A stretch of DNA of 64,000 bases from the NCBI GenBank assembly GCA_013821605.1, contig JACDGP010000001.1, positions 82,491-146,490 of the forward strand. Reading direction: 5' to 3'. Origin of the DNA: Herpetosiphonaceae bacterium (lineage in GTDB: Bacteria > Chloroflexota > Chloroflexia > Chloroflexales > Kallotenuaceae). The number at the start of each line of letters is the position of its first letter. The stretch's first letter is position 1. This document shows, one piece after another, positions 26,831-35,037 of the stretch. Made by a program: the position numbers and the translations under genes. The notes below the pieces were generated by a model. It searched no databases. It was not told the DNA's origin and saw only the letters and a program-made list of their open reading frames with translations.

Positions 26831-27617
26831 CGAACGGGCAGCCATGCTGCGTTTACATGACAAAGTTGCCATCGTGACCGGTGCGGGCAGTGGCATCGGA
26901 CGAGCCACAGCGCATCGCTTTGCCAGCGAGGGTGCCCACGTCGCGGCCCTGGACCGTAGTGCTGATGCACTGGCCGAAACGGTAGCGGCGATCACCGCCG
27001 GTGGTGGTACGGCACTGCCGTTCGTCGTGGATGTCACCCATACTGATGAGGTCCAGCAGACTGTGGAACGCGTGCTGGCCGCTTGGGGTCGACTAGATGC
27101 GCTATTCAACGGCGTCGGTATCAGTGGCCGGCGCTGGGGCGATGGTCCGGTGGACCAGTGCACCGAGGAAGGCTGGGATCAGGTGCTCCAGGTCAACCTA
27201 AAGAGCATGTTTCTGGTTTGTAAATACACCCTGCCGGCCTTGTTAGTAACACGCGGCGCCGTTGTAAATCTGTCTTCGGTGCTGGGACTGGTCGGTGGTG
27301 ATGAGGATTTTGCAACCCACGCCTACGCCGCCAGTAAAGCCGGCATTATCGGCTTGTCGCGCGCTATGGCGGCCTTTTACGCGCCACAGGGTGTCCGTGT
27401 CAACGTGATCGCACCTGGCCTGATCGCCACACCCATGAGTAGACGCGCCCAGGACGACCCCCATATCCTTGGGCGGTTAGCGCAACTGCAGCCGCTAACC
27501 GGTGCGCTGGGCCTGCCTGAGGATGTAGCTGCCACGGCGGCCTATCTGGTTTCTGATGACGCGCGTTTTGTGACGGGCGTGGTACTGCCCGTCGATGGCG
27601 GCTGGACGGTACGGTAA
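26823..27617 (+). CDS. Short-chain dehydrogenase/reductase (first)
   Basis: 264 aa NAD(P)-dependent SDR. The cofactor loop is TGAGSGIGRATAHRF (TGxxxGIG), followed by Asp at the end of the second strand (ALDRS), which favours NAD. The catalytic Tyr-Lys pair is in THAYAASKAGIIGLS (YxxxK) and the Ser in VVNLSSVLG. VAPG-like segment IAPGLIATPMSRRAQDD and the C-terminal VLPVDGGWTVR are standard for classical SDRs. It starts 8 bases before the SIS gene's stop. Confidence 0.9.
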   Translation: MSDERAAMLRLHDKVAIVTGAGSGIGRATAHRFASEGAHVAALDRSADALAETVAAITAGGGTALPFVVDVTHTDEVQQTVERVLAAWGRLDALFNGVGISGRRWGDGPVDQCTEEGWDQVLQVNLKSMFLVCKYTLPALLVTRGAVVNLSSVLGLVGGDEDFATHAYAASKAGIIGLSRAMAAFYAPQGVRVNVIAPGLIATPMSRRAQDDPHILGRLAQLQPLTGALGLPEDVAATAAYLVSDDARFVTGVVLPVDGGWTVR

Positions 27618-27634
27618 CGGACAAAGGAGGAGGA

Positions 27635-28684
27635 ATGGGATCAGCACTGCCACTTTTACCGACCAGTGTGATCGGCTCGTATGCCTGGCCTGCCTGGCTG
27701 CATACGGCCTTGGAAGCCGCGCAGCGCGGTGAATATGGCCCGGATGATATGCGTGAAGTGCAGGACGACGCCGTAGATCTGGCACTCCGCGACCAAGCGG
27801 ATGCCGGTGTCGACACTGTGACCGATGGTGAGATGCGTCGCGTCGGTTTTTTTACTGCCGAGTTTTATGGTCACTTCCAGGGTTTGCGCGAGCTACCGCC
27901 CCGCCGTAAAGTCGGCATCGCCGGTCACGACCAGCGCGAAAGCTATGAGGCAGTCGCTGAGCTTATCGCACCGGCTGGATTGGGCTTGGTAGGCGAGTAT
28001 AACTATCTCCGCACGCGCACCTCTGCCTCCCTCAAGATGCCCTGCGCCGGTGCCTATACCTTAGCGGGCAGAATCAAGCCCGCTGGTGTCTACCACGACC
28101 GCATGGCGGTTGCTCATGCACTGGCCCAGATCATCAATACCGAACTTAAAGCGCTGGTCGCGGCCGGAGCCGATTTTATTCAGATCGATGAGCCCTCCTA
28201 TGCTGTCCACCCCGACGCTCCGCGTGAATTTGTTGATCTCTTCAATGCCACGGTTGCCGGTGTCGATGCCAAAATTGGGCTCCATCTCTGCTTCGGCAAC
28301 TTCGTCGGTCGTCCGGTGGCCAAGCGCAGCTACCGCCCCTTGTTTCCACATATCCTTGATGTCCACGCCGACCAACTGGCCCTCGAATTCGCTAATCGTG
28401 AGTTGGCCGAGTTGGATCTGTGGCGCGAGTTTCCCAACAACAAAGGGTTGGCAGCCGGCCTCATCGATGTGAAAAACTACTACATTGAAACAGCCGAGGA
28501 TGTCGCCGAGCGTATCCGTGCCGCCCTGCACTACGTCGCCCCCGAGCAACTCACCGTCGTTCCCGACTGCGGCTTCAGCCAGACCGCGCGTTGGGCGGCC
28601 CGTGCCAAGCTCAAGGCCATGGTTGAGGGCACCAGGATCGTACGGCGAGAGTTAACGGGCGCGCAACAGGAGCCCAAGGTATGA
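27635..28684 (+). CDS. MetE-like cobalamin-independent methyltransferase family protein
   Basis: 349 aa, related to the C-terminal catalytic barrel of MetE (Meth_synt_2 family). The first zinc ligands are in GLHLCFGNFVGR (H-x-C) and the third in VPDCGFSQTARWAARAKLKA; FIQIDEPSYAV holds the Glu-Pro found at the family's active site. There is no N-terminal MetE half, so methionine synthesis with folate is unlikely. This fold uses zinc to activate thiols for transfer or cleavage, as in coenzyme M transferases. AAAGGAGGAGGA precedes the ATG and the stop overlaps the phosphotriesterase start by 4 bases. Its place in a sugar cluster hints at a methylated or thio-substituted substrate (inference). 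Confidence 0.84.
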   Translation: MGSALPLLPTSVIGSYAWPAWLHTALEAAQRGEYGPDDMREVQDDAVDLALRDQADAGVDTVTDGEMRRVGFFTAEFYGHFQGLRELPPRRKVGIAGHDQRESYEAVAELIAPAGLGLVGEYNYLRTRTSASLKMPCAGAYTLAGRIKPAGVYHDRMAVAHALAQIINTELKALVAAGADFIQIDEPSYAVHPDAPREFVDLFNATVAGVDAKIGLHLCFGNFVGRPVAKRSYRPLFPHILDVHADQLALEFANRELAELDLWREFPNNKGLAAGLIDVKNYYIETAEDVAERIRAALHYVAPEQLTVVPDCGFSQTARWAARAKLKAMVEGTRIVRRELTGAQQEPKV

Positions 28685-29604
28685 CTGTTGTTATCACCGT
28701 GCGTGGCCCAATCTCCGCTAGTGAACTTGGTATCACCTACCCGCATGAGCATCTTTTGACGACACCACCGGTCACGGTGACCGATCCCGATCTCACACTG
28801 GATAGCGAGGATGCGGCGGTTCGCGAGCTTGGCTTGTTCTATGCGGCTGGGGGTCGAGCGCTCGTTGAAATGTCGCCGCGCGATTATGGTCGCGCGCCTG
28901 CCGGTCTACGTCGCCTCGCTGAGCGAAGCGGTGTACATATCATTGCTACAACGGGTTGGCACAAAGATCGGTTTTGTCGTCCGTGGGTCGCTGAGCGTAG
29001 CATCAACGACCTGGCCGACGAGATGATTCGTGACATCGAGGAGGGCATCGACGGCACCGGAGTACGTGCCGGTGTGATCAAGGCGGCTTCGAGCCTCAAC
29101 ACCATCACCCCGGCCGAGGAAAAGGTCTTTCGGGCGGCGGCACGCGCTCAACGCGCGACCGGCGTTCCCATTTCGACCCATACCGAAGCGGGTACGATGG
29201 GCCTGGAGCAGGTTGCACTCCTGCGTTCCGAAGGCGTCGATCCCGGACGACTCATGATCGGCCATGTAGACCGCAATATGGATCCCACCTACCAGCGGGC
29301 GTTGCTCCAAACCGGCGTAACCATCAGCTATGATCAGCTCAGCAAGGAGAAGTACCATCCTGACCGGCTACGGGTCGAGTTTTTGCTTCATCTGGTGCAG
29401 GACGGCTGGGGCAAGCAGTTCGTGCTTTCCGGTGATTTCGCGCGCAAGTCATATTGGCCGAGCTACGGCGGCTGGGGTGGACCCGGCCTTACCTATATCC
29501 TCTGGCGCTTCGTCCCCTGGCTGCGCGAGCAAGGTCTCGATCCCACGGTGATCGATGATATACTGGTCGCCACGCCGGCGCGCCTCTTCCAGATCGCTCG
29601 CTAG
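28681..29604 (+). CDS. Phosphotriesterase-family amidohydrolase (Php-like lactonase)
   Basis: 307 aa metal-dependent hydrolase of the amidohydrolase superfamily. Binuclear-site residues are all visible: HxH in TYPHEHLLTTPP, the bridging Lys in GVIKAASSLN, His in PISTHTEAGT, His in MIGHVDRNMD, and the catalytic Asp in VLSGDFARKS. Family members without true phosphotriesterase activity hydrolyse sugar-phosphate lactones or homoserine lactones. Coupled by an ATGA overlap to the MetE-like gene. Together with the YhfZ regulator this recalls the E. coli yhf operon, where php (yhfV) is the related gene. Confidence 0.9.
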   Translation: MTVVITVRGPISASELGITYPHEHLLTTPPVTVTDPDLTLDSEDAAVRELGLFYAAGGRALVEMSPRDYGRAPAGLRRLAERSGVHIIATTGWHKDRFCRPWVAERSINDLADEMIRDIEEGIDGTGVRAGVIKAASSLNTITPAEEKVFRAAARAQRATGVPISTHTEAGTMGLEQVALLRSEGVDPGRLMIGHVDRNMDPTYQRALLQTGVTISYDQLSKEKYHPDRLRVEFLLHLVQDGWGKQFVLSGDFARKSYWPSYGGWGGPGLTYILWRFVPWLREQGLDPTVIDDILVATPARLFQIAR

Positions 29605-29648
29605 CGTACCGGATGGTGGCATGTGGAGTATAGAAGGATCTTGCCGTC

Positions 29649-30500
29649 ATGATTGAGCCGCTGCTCAAGGATCGCGCGTTCCTAGCGGATGTAGCACAGG
29701 CACGCCAAGCACACGACCAATTTCATCTCTGGTGGCTTGGCCAGAGCGGATTTTTGGTCCAGTGGCAAGACCGGCACCTGCTGCTCGATCCATATCTTTC
29801 CGACTCCCTGACCGCAAAGTATGCGGCCACCGACAAGCCGCATGTCCGCATGACGGCGCGGGTAATTGCGCCGCAGCAGTTAGACTTCGTGGATATAGTG
29901 ACCTCCAGCCATAATCATACCGATCACCTGGATGCTGAAACCCTTATTCCGATTCTGCAGGCTAACCCTGCTATCACGCTCGTGATTCCCGAAGCCAATC
30001 GCGCCTTTGTTGCCGACCGCCTCCGTATCGATCCTGTGCGACCTGTGGGCGTGGACGATGGCCTAACGGTTGAGGTTAATGGTTTCCACATCACGGGTAT
30101 TGCGTCAGCCCACGAGACGGTGGAACGTGATACTGCTGGCCACGCCCACTTTCTGGGTTATGTGGTGCGCTTCGGGCCATGGTCGATCTACCACAGTGGC
30201 GATACCATGCGCTATGACGGCATGGCTGAGCGGCTCCGCCCCTATGCCCCTCTGGTCGCACTCCTGCCCATTAATGGTCATGCGCCGGAGCGACGGGTCC
30301 CCGGTAATCTGGATGGGCGTGAAGCGGCGCAGTTAGCCAAGGATATTGGTGCTAGTGTCGTCATCCCCTGTCACTACGGAATGTTCGCTTTCAACACTGC
30401 GTCGCCGGAGCATTTTGTGGCGGAAGCGCAGCGGCTCGGCCAGCCCTATCACCTGCTGCGAGCTGGCGAGTGCTGGAGCAGTCCAAGCATCCCAGCTTGA
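29649..30500 (+). CDS. Metallo-beta-lactamase-fold lactonase, UlaG-like
   Basis: 283 aa. The metal motif is SHNHTDHLD (HxHxDH, about residues 91-99); further ligands are in IASAHETVERD, YHSGDTMRYDG and IPCHYGMFAFN. The long LWWLGQSGFLVQWQDRHLLL start and overall layout resemble UlaG, the L-ascorbate-6-phosphate lactonase, rather than generic hydrolases. It follows the phosphotriesterase gene by 44 bases with GAAGGATC upstream of the ATG. A second lactonase-type enzyme in one cluster suggests that two different lactones, or the two faces of one, are handled. Confidence 0.82.
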   Translation: MIEPLLKDRAFLADVAQARQAHDQFHLWWLGQSGFLVQWQDRHLLLDPYLSDSLTAKYAATDKPHVRMTARVIAPQQLDFVDIVTSSHNHTDHLDAETLIPILQANPAITLVIPEANRAFVADRLRIDPVRPVGVDDGLTVEVNGFHITGIASAHETVERDTAGHAHFLGYVVRFGPWSIYHSGDTMRYDGMAERLRPYAPLVALLPINGHAPERRVPGNLDGREAAQLAKDIGASVVIPCHYGMFAFNTASPEHFVAEAQRLGQPYHLLRAGECWSSPSIPA

Positions 30501-30525
30501 TATTCCCAGAGCTAAGGAGTAATGT

Positions 30526-31287
30526 ATGTCTCGTTTCGCAATCTCGTCCTGGAGTCTTGACGGCCTGCTCCAGGGAGGAATGCCGCTCATTACGGTGCCC
30601 GATCAGATGGTCGAGCATGGCGTAACAACGCTCGAACTCTGCCATTTTCATCTCCTCAGTACCGCAGCCACCGATGTGCAAGCGCTACGTCATGCCTTAG
30701 AGGCGGCGGGAGTTGAACTCTATAGTCTATTGATCGACACCGGCGACATTACGGCTCCTGATCCCGCACAATGCGCGGCGGATCTCCAGACCATTCGCCG
30801 TTGGATCGCTATCGCCGCTGAACTTGGTGCGCAGCAGGTACGCGTCGCTGCCGGCAGCCAAGCGGCAACACCGGACATCATCCGACGCAGCGCAGAACAC
30901 TTGCTGGCTTGCGCCGACCTTGCGGCTTCTTATGGCCTCCGCACCATTACCGAGAATTGGCGTACGACCGCCGAGCAGCCTGCTGACCTGTTAGCTATTC
31001 TCGACGGCTGCCGCAGTCAAGTCGGCCTTTGCGCCGATACCGGCAATGCTGAAGCGACTCCCGATAAATATGGGACACTAGCACAGCTTCTACCACGAGC
31101 ATCCTCAGTTCATTTCAAAGCTCGCTACGAAGCCGATGGCCAGGTTAATCAAGCAGATGCGGAGCACTGTGTCTCGCTCATACGGCAGGCCAACTTCGAC
31201 GGCGTTATAACGCTGATCTATGCGGACAAGCATAACGAGTGGGCTGGCATCGAGCAGTTGCGTACGGCGATCCAACCACTGGTGTAA
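30526..31287 (+). CDS. Sugar phosphate isomerase/epimerase (xylose-isomerase-like TIM barrel)
   Basis: 253 aa AP-endonuclease-2/xylose-isomerase-like barrel. TTLELCHFHL near residue 35, then the metal-binding positions: Glu in LRTITENWRTT (about residue 142), Asp in GLCADTGNAEATPDK, His in SSVHFKARYE and the C-terminal VITLIYADKHNEW. AAGGAG precedes the ATG. Such proteins epimerise or isomerise ketoses, inosoles and keto-acids; the substrate cannot be read. It lies 25 bases after the UlaG-like gene and 18 bases before the final SDR. Confidence 0.84.
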   Translation: MSRFAISSWSLDGLLQGGMPLITVPDQMVEHGVTTLELCHFHLLSTAATDVQALRHALEAAGVELYSLLIDTGDITAPDPAQCAADLQTIRRWIAIAAELGAQQVRVAAGSQAATPDIIRRSAEHLLACADLAASYGLRTITENWRTTAEQPADLLAILDGCRSQVGLCADTGNAEATPDKYGTLAQLLPRASSVHFKARYEADGQVNQADAEHCVSLIRQANFDGVITLIYADKHNEWAGIEQLRTAIQPLV

Positions 31288-31305
31288 CACGACAGGAACC
31301 AAGCT

Positions 31306-32067
31306 ATGCAGATCGATCTATCCAACAAGGTTGCCGTCGTGACCGGTGGTTCGGGAGAGCTCGGCCGTGTAATGGCCCGGACCCTGGCGCACTGTGGAGC
31401 GGACGTAGCAGTGCACTACCTCCACAATCAAGCGCAGGCGGAGCAGGTGTGCCGCGAGATAGGCGAGCTCGGGGTGCGAGCCATGCCGGTGCAGGCTGAT
31501 GTCGGTGACCGTGCTTCGGTCTTGGCCATGCGCGATGCAATTATGGCCCAGTTGGGCGCCCCTCACATCGTGGTTACGAATGCAGTGATTCAGTATGCCT
31601 GGACCACGGTGCTTGAACAACCACTCGATGATTACGAGGGCCAGTTTCGTTCGTGTGTGCTGCAAAACGTGTTGATGGCACAGGCCTTCGTTCCCGCGAT
31701 GATCAGCCGCAGCGCGGGCCGTATTATTGCCATCAACACCGAATGCGCGATGCAGAATTTCGCGACCCAATCCGCCTATGTTGCTGGCAAGCGTGGCATG
31801 GACGGCGTCTTACGAGTGCTGGCTCGCGAGATTGGCACACATCAGATTACGGTTAACCAGGTGGCACCCGGCTGGACGATCAGTGAGCGCGACCGTGCCG
31901 CCCATACAGAAACACAGCCGGCCTATGACTCGGCTGTGCCTCTACGGCGGCGCGGGACCGATCAGGAGATCGCCAACGTTGTCGCCTTTCTCGCATCTGA
32001 CCTGGCCAGCTACATCACCGGTGCCTACATACCGGTCTGCGGTGGCAACATCATGCCGACGATCTAA
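31306..32067 (+). CDS. Short-chain dehydrogenase/reductase (second)
   Basis: 253 aa SDR, last gene of the YhfZ-linked operon. Cofactor loop VVTGGSGELGRVMART (GGSGELG, a slight variant of GxxxGIG), NAG-like position VVTNAVIQ, and Tyr-Lys in QSAYVAGKRGMDGV. After ADVAVHYLHNQAQA the charge pattern at the second strand suggests either cofactor. The C-terminus YITGAYIPVCGGNIMPT is standard. It shares only the family pattern with the other SDR in the operon, so the two likely act on different intermediates. The convergent acetyltransferase gene ends 5 bases beyond its stop. Confidence 0.88.
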   Translation: MQIDLSNKVAVVTGGSGELGRVMARTLAHCGADVAVHYLHNQAQAEQVCREIGELGVRAMPVQADVGDRASVLAMRDAIMAQLGAPHIVVTNAVIQYAWTTVLEQPLDDYEGQFRSCVLQNVLMAQAFVPAMISRSAGRIIAINTECAMQNFATQSAYVAGKRGMDGVLRVLAREIGTHQITVNQVAPGWTISERDRAAHTETQPAYDSAVPLRRRGTDQEIANVVAFLASDLASYITGAYIPVCGGNIMPTI

Positions 32068-32072
32068 AACGC

Positions 32073-33446
32073 TCAATCGAGTGTCAGGACCAGCGAAGAT
32101 TGTGGCGGGAAGAGGACGTCCAGCACCATTCCTGCCTCGTCGCTGGCCCACACATCCGGAAAGATATGCTCCAACTCAGTTCGGCTATGCCGGCCGAAGA
32201 GCAACTGCAAGAATACCAAGGGTGGAAAACCGGCAGCACCTTTGAGATCGCTGCTGTAGATCGGTCGCCGCCAGCTCTCGGACGTGGTGAGCCGGCCATC
32301 TGCGAAATGGAGATGCAGACCATCGCGGTAGAAGTCGAGGTGCACATCACCGCTGTAACCAGCGAGTGGCGAAGCACTTAGGCGACCTTCGAGGACGGGT
32401 GCTACGTGTTGTACAAAGCCTGGTAGATCGGGGATGCGCACGTACCAGGCATAGACTCGGTCGCGACGGGGTGCTAGGGCGTCGCCTAACACCAGGTACG
32501 CTGGATGGGCAGTGCCAAAGCTGAACAGGAGCCGGGAAGGGTTGGCGCGGTCGCGGCCCGTGGGCACCTGGGGCGCAAGCGCTTGTAGCGCACGTAGGAC
32601 TGACGGCATGGGCGTTGACCATGTGGTTCCGGCGGTCACAGCCATCTGGATCACGTCCAGCGTTTTGCCCCAACGTGTATGGCGCACCAGGACAAAACCG
32701 CAATGGGCACCCTGGAGATCGTTGATCAGGAGGGTGGTCCAGCCCTCGCCCGACTCCACGCTCATACCATCCAGCGTCCAGTGCCAGTAGGCTTCGGGAA
32801 TATCAGACGACACCAGACTGCGCCCTTGTTCGCGTTGGTAGAGTTCCATGACGAAGGGCAAGTCGTCCTCGGTCGCGGGTTGCAGTCGGTAGGCCTCCGT
32901 CTCGCCGTCCTTCAGTGGCGGGATATCATCGAATTGAACAAAGCGGCCACCACCGAGTTCCAACGCCATCTCGTAGCCAAACTGGCGGTAAAAGTAAGGG
33001 ATGCCGGTGATTGCTTGGGCCAGATCGCCTGCTCGGGCACTGCGGGCATGGAAGGCGTCGAAGAGCGCACGTATCAAGCCACGCCGCCGGTACTCCGGAT
33101 GGGTCGCGACGGCCTCTGGTCGTCCCACGCCGAAACGGATGCCACCGAAGCTCCAGGTTATCGGGATCAGCCACATACTTGCCACAACCTTGCCGGTATG
33201 TGTATCTTCGACGAGGACCCCCTGGTCTACAGTTGTCAGTGGATGACGTCCACTACCGAGGTCGCGCATCCACGCTACCATATGTGCGTTGGGAGGCTCC
33301 TCCGCCTTCTGACGAAAGACATAGGCTGCGAGTTCACCGATGCGCTCAACATCCTCCGCCGTGCTCCAACGCAGAACCAGACCATCACCGACCGCTTGGG
33401 GAACGGTTATATCGTTGGTCTGCTGAGTAACTTGTGTATCGCTCAT
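32073..33446 (-). CDS. GNAT acetyltransferase, Eis-like two-domain protein
   Basis: 457 aa. The N-terminal GNAT domain has the acetyl-CoA loop in RPEAVATHPEYRRRGLIRAL (about residues 109-128), preceded by WLIPITWSFGGIRFGVG. A middle GNAT-like segment (LPFVMELYQREQGRSLVSSD) and a C-terminal SCP2/Eis-like part (SPLAGYSGDVHLDFYRDGLH) follow, giving the tripartite build of Eis-type enhanced intracellular survival acetyltransferases. The substrate is unknown; family members modify lysine, aminoglycosides or peptides. Its ATG overlaps the stop of an upstream 73-aa gene (ATGA). A 270-codon frame on the other strand is a shadow. Confidence 0.85.
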   Translation of the reverse strand: MSDTQVTQQTNDITVPQAVGDGLVLRWSTAEDVERIGELAAYVFRQKAEEPPNAHMVAWMRDLGSGRHPLTTVDQGVLVEDTHTGKVVASMWLIPITWSFGGIRFGVGRPEAVATHPEYRRRGLIRALFDAFHARSARAGDLAQAITGIPYFYRQFGYEMALELGGGRFVQFDDIPPLKDGETEAYRLQPATEDDLPFVMELYQREQGRSLVSSDIPEAYWHWTLDGMSVESGEGWTTLLINDLQGAHCGFVLVRHTRWGKTLDVIQMAVTAGTTWSTPMPSVLRALQALAPQVPTGRDRANPSRLLFSFGTAHPAYLVLGDALAPRRDRVYAWYVRIPDLPGFVQHVAPVLEGRLSASPLAGYSGDVHLDFYRDGLHLHFADGRLTTSESWRRPIYSSDLKGAAGFPPLVFLQLLFGRHSRTELEHIFPDVWASDEAGMVLDVLFPPQSSLVLTLD

Positions 33447-33664
33447 ACTTGCTTCCGTTCGATCTGTGTCACAGTTTGCATGATAAAGTGAATCACGACT
33501 CGATCTCCCTCCTTGGGCAGACCATACAGTGCCTCTGCTCCAAGTCGCGCTGAATGCGTGCCATCTTCGCCGTCCAGCCGAAAGACGATGTCGAACAACT
33601 GAGTGCCATGAATGTCAAGCGGTCGTATGGCAACGATCTGCCCCGGTTGAGGTCCCATCAACAT
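33443..33664 (-). CDS. Small protein of unknown function, coupled to the Eis-like gene
   Basis: 73 aa. The ATG is preceded by AGGAGA at good spacing, and the stop overlaps the acetyltransferase start (ATGA), so it is probably translated. The sequence has alternating hydrophobic positions (DIVFRLDGEDGTHSARLGAE) and a Gly/Lys/Glu turn near residue 50 (LPKEGDRVVIHFIMQTVTQI), consistent with a small OB- or SH3-like beta barrel. No membrane segment or catalytic motif is seen. I do not recognise a family. Confidence 0.6.
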   Translation of the reverse strand: MLMGPQPGQIVAIRPLDIHGTQLFDIVFRLDGEDGTHSARLGAEALYGLPKEGDRVVIHFIMQTVTQIERKQV

Positions 33665-33705
33665 AGCTGCTCTCCTAGGCTGTAAGATCTGCTTGCTGTT
33701 CGTGA

Positions 33706-34085
33706 GGTTGTGTCAGGACGCGGACCGTGAACGTCAATGAGGACATGCGGGCGTCGGTTTGTTTCCGCATCGCGTGCCACTACGCCGCCAACAACTCACT
33801 CTTCAAAGCCGTCCACCGGGCACAGTATTCCCGTCGTTGCTCAGCTAATGGCGGGATTGGCTGGCACATCGCCGTTCGTACGCGGAAGTAGTCACGCTGT
33901 TCATCGAACGCCCGGCAGAAATGAGATGCTGCATCTACATTCCCGAAGCCACGCATCGGATAGTAGCGCTGTTTGATGCCACGATGATCCTGTTCGATCT
34001 GGTTGTTGAGGTACTGAGCTTGCGACAAGCATACTCAAGGATCAGATCCGTCGCTCTACACCGTGGCCTGACTTCTGACACAACC
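33706..34085 (-). mobile_element. Internally deleted IS6-type insertion sequence
   Basis: A 380-base element bounded by matching ends: GGTTGTGTCAG at 33706-33716 and its inverse CTGACACAACC at 34075-34085. Between them lies only the C-terminal end of a transposase, so most of the roughly 700-800 bases of a full element have been lost. Flanking 8-base sequences do not match, so no target duplication is visible. Confidence 0.65.
33780..34028 (-). pseudogene. IS6-family DDE transposase, C-terminal remnant
   Basis: 82 codons ending in a stop at 33780. The segment QYLNNQIEQDHRGIKQRYYP followed by MRGFGNVDAA is the typical IS6-family end, where the Glu of the DDE triad sits in the N-x-x-E-Q-D-H-R motif. 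The two Asp residues and the DNA-binding part are missing, and an in-frame TGA lies just upstream, so this cannot be an active transposase. Confidence 0.75.
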
Positions 34086-34102
34086 CACTTCCGCGCTCTC
34101 GC

Positions 34103-34897
34103 TCAACTGTCGATACCAGCACGAACCTTGCCGGCCGGATCGATGCCCCGTAGCATCATGCCCTGACCTCGTGAGTGGTGCGCATTGTTCAGCGGCGCGT
34201 CGTCGGCCGCGCGCATCTGCACCAGCAGGGTCGTGCGCGCCTCATTGCTCGCGTTAATGCCCGAGCCATGAACGGTTAGATAGGAGAAGATCAGGACATC
34301 GCCGGCTTTCGCCTCCATCGGCGTCGCCAGATCGAGCGGCCACTGCTCGAGCGGCAGATGAAAACTACCTTCGGCATCATGCTCAAGCGGCCCGTGCTTA
34401 TGGCTGCCCGGCACGATTTGCACGCATCCCTTGGCAAGTGGCGCGTCGTCGAAATGAATGATAGCCGCGAGCATGGTATCGCGGGCATGGGGAAAGAAGG
34501 GATAATCCTGGTGCATCGGGAAAGGCGAGCCTTTTTCGGGCGGCTTGATGAAGAGCTTGTTATGATGCAACTGGATATTCGGGCCAATCAGATCGGCGAC
34601 TGGGTCGACCAGACGCGGATCGACCAGCAGCCGGGTCAACGCTGCGCTCTGAAACTGGACGTTGTGACAATGCAGCAGCTTGGTGTGGGGCTCCGTGACG
34701 CTCATGCGCGCGGAGCCCCACGTCGCGTCGATATCCTGGTTGCGCATCAAACGATCCATGAGTTCGTGCGCCTCTCGGCGGAACTCGGTCGCCTCCGAGG
34801 CACTGAAGACCCCAGGCAGGAGCACATAGCCTTGCTCCTGGTAGTGCTCGACCTGTTCTATACTCAAGGCAACAGGCCGGCTCGCTGGCTCGATCAT
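34103..34897 (-). CDS. Phytanoyl-CoA dioxygenase (PhyH) family protein
   Basis: 264 aa Fe(II)/2-oxoglutarate-dependent oxygenase. The frame is open from 34993, but the ATG at 34897 has AAGGAG upstream and starts MIEPASRPVALSIEQVEHYQ, so it was chosen. Metal ligands: His and Asp in FPMHQDYPFFPHA (HxD) and the distal His in SYLTVHGSGINASN; the 2-oxoglutarate-binding Arg is in NEARTTLLVQ. QGYVLLPGVFSASEATEFRR is the family start. The substrate is unknown. It stands alone between two decayed elements (the IS remnant downstream and an inverted repeat upstream), suggesting that this interval was acquired or rearranged. Confidence 0.88.
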   Translation of the reverse strand: MIEPASRPVALSIEQVEHYQEQGYVLLPGVFSASEATEFRREAHELMDRLMRNQDIDATWGSARMSVTEPHTKLLHCHNVQFQSAALTRLLVDPRLVDPVADLIGPNIQLHHNKLFIKPPEKGSPFPMHQDYPFFPHARDTMLAAIIHFDDAPLAKGCVQIVPGSHKHGPLEHDAEGSFHLPLEQWPLDLATPMEAKAGDVLIFSYLTVHGSGINASNEARTTLLVQMRAADDAPLNNAHHSRGQGMMLRGIDPAGKVRAGIDS

Positions 34898-35037
34898 GAT
34901 CTTGCTCCTTCCGGTGAAGACCTCACGCATTCTATAGTAAACCATAAGCGGCGGTCCTTCTCGGGCGATTCCAAAGTCCGATGCGAAGTGCATGCTGAGA
35001 TCATTTGGTGGTAAGCAGCCAACCGCCCACGCTAGGT

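Noticed and set aside
32679-33491. A 270-codon plus-strand open frame
   Set aside because: It lies antisense to the Eis-like acetyltransferase, whose acetyl-CoA motif and length are convincing. The plus-strand frame shows no motif or start signal.
33698-34093. Target-site duplication for the IS6 remnant
   Set aside because: The 8 bases left (GTTCGTGA) and right (CACTTCCG) of the element do not match.
34358-35014. A 218-codon plus-strand open frame
   Set aside because: Antisense to the PhyH gene with its intact HxD and distal His; no family resemblance.
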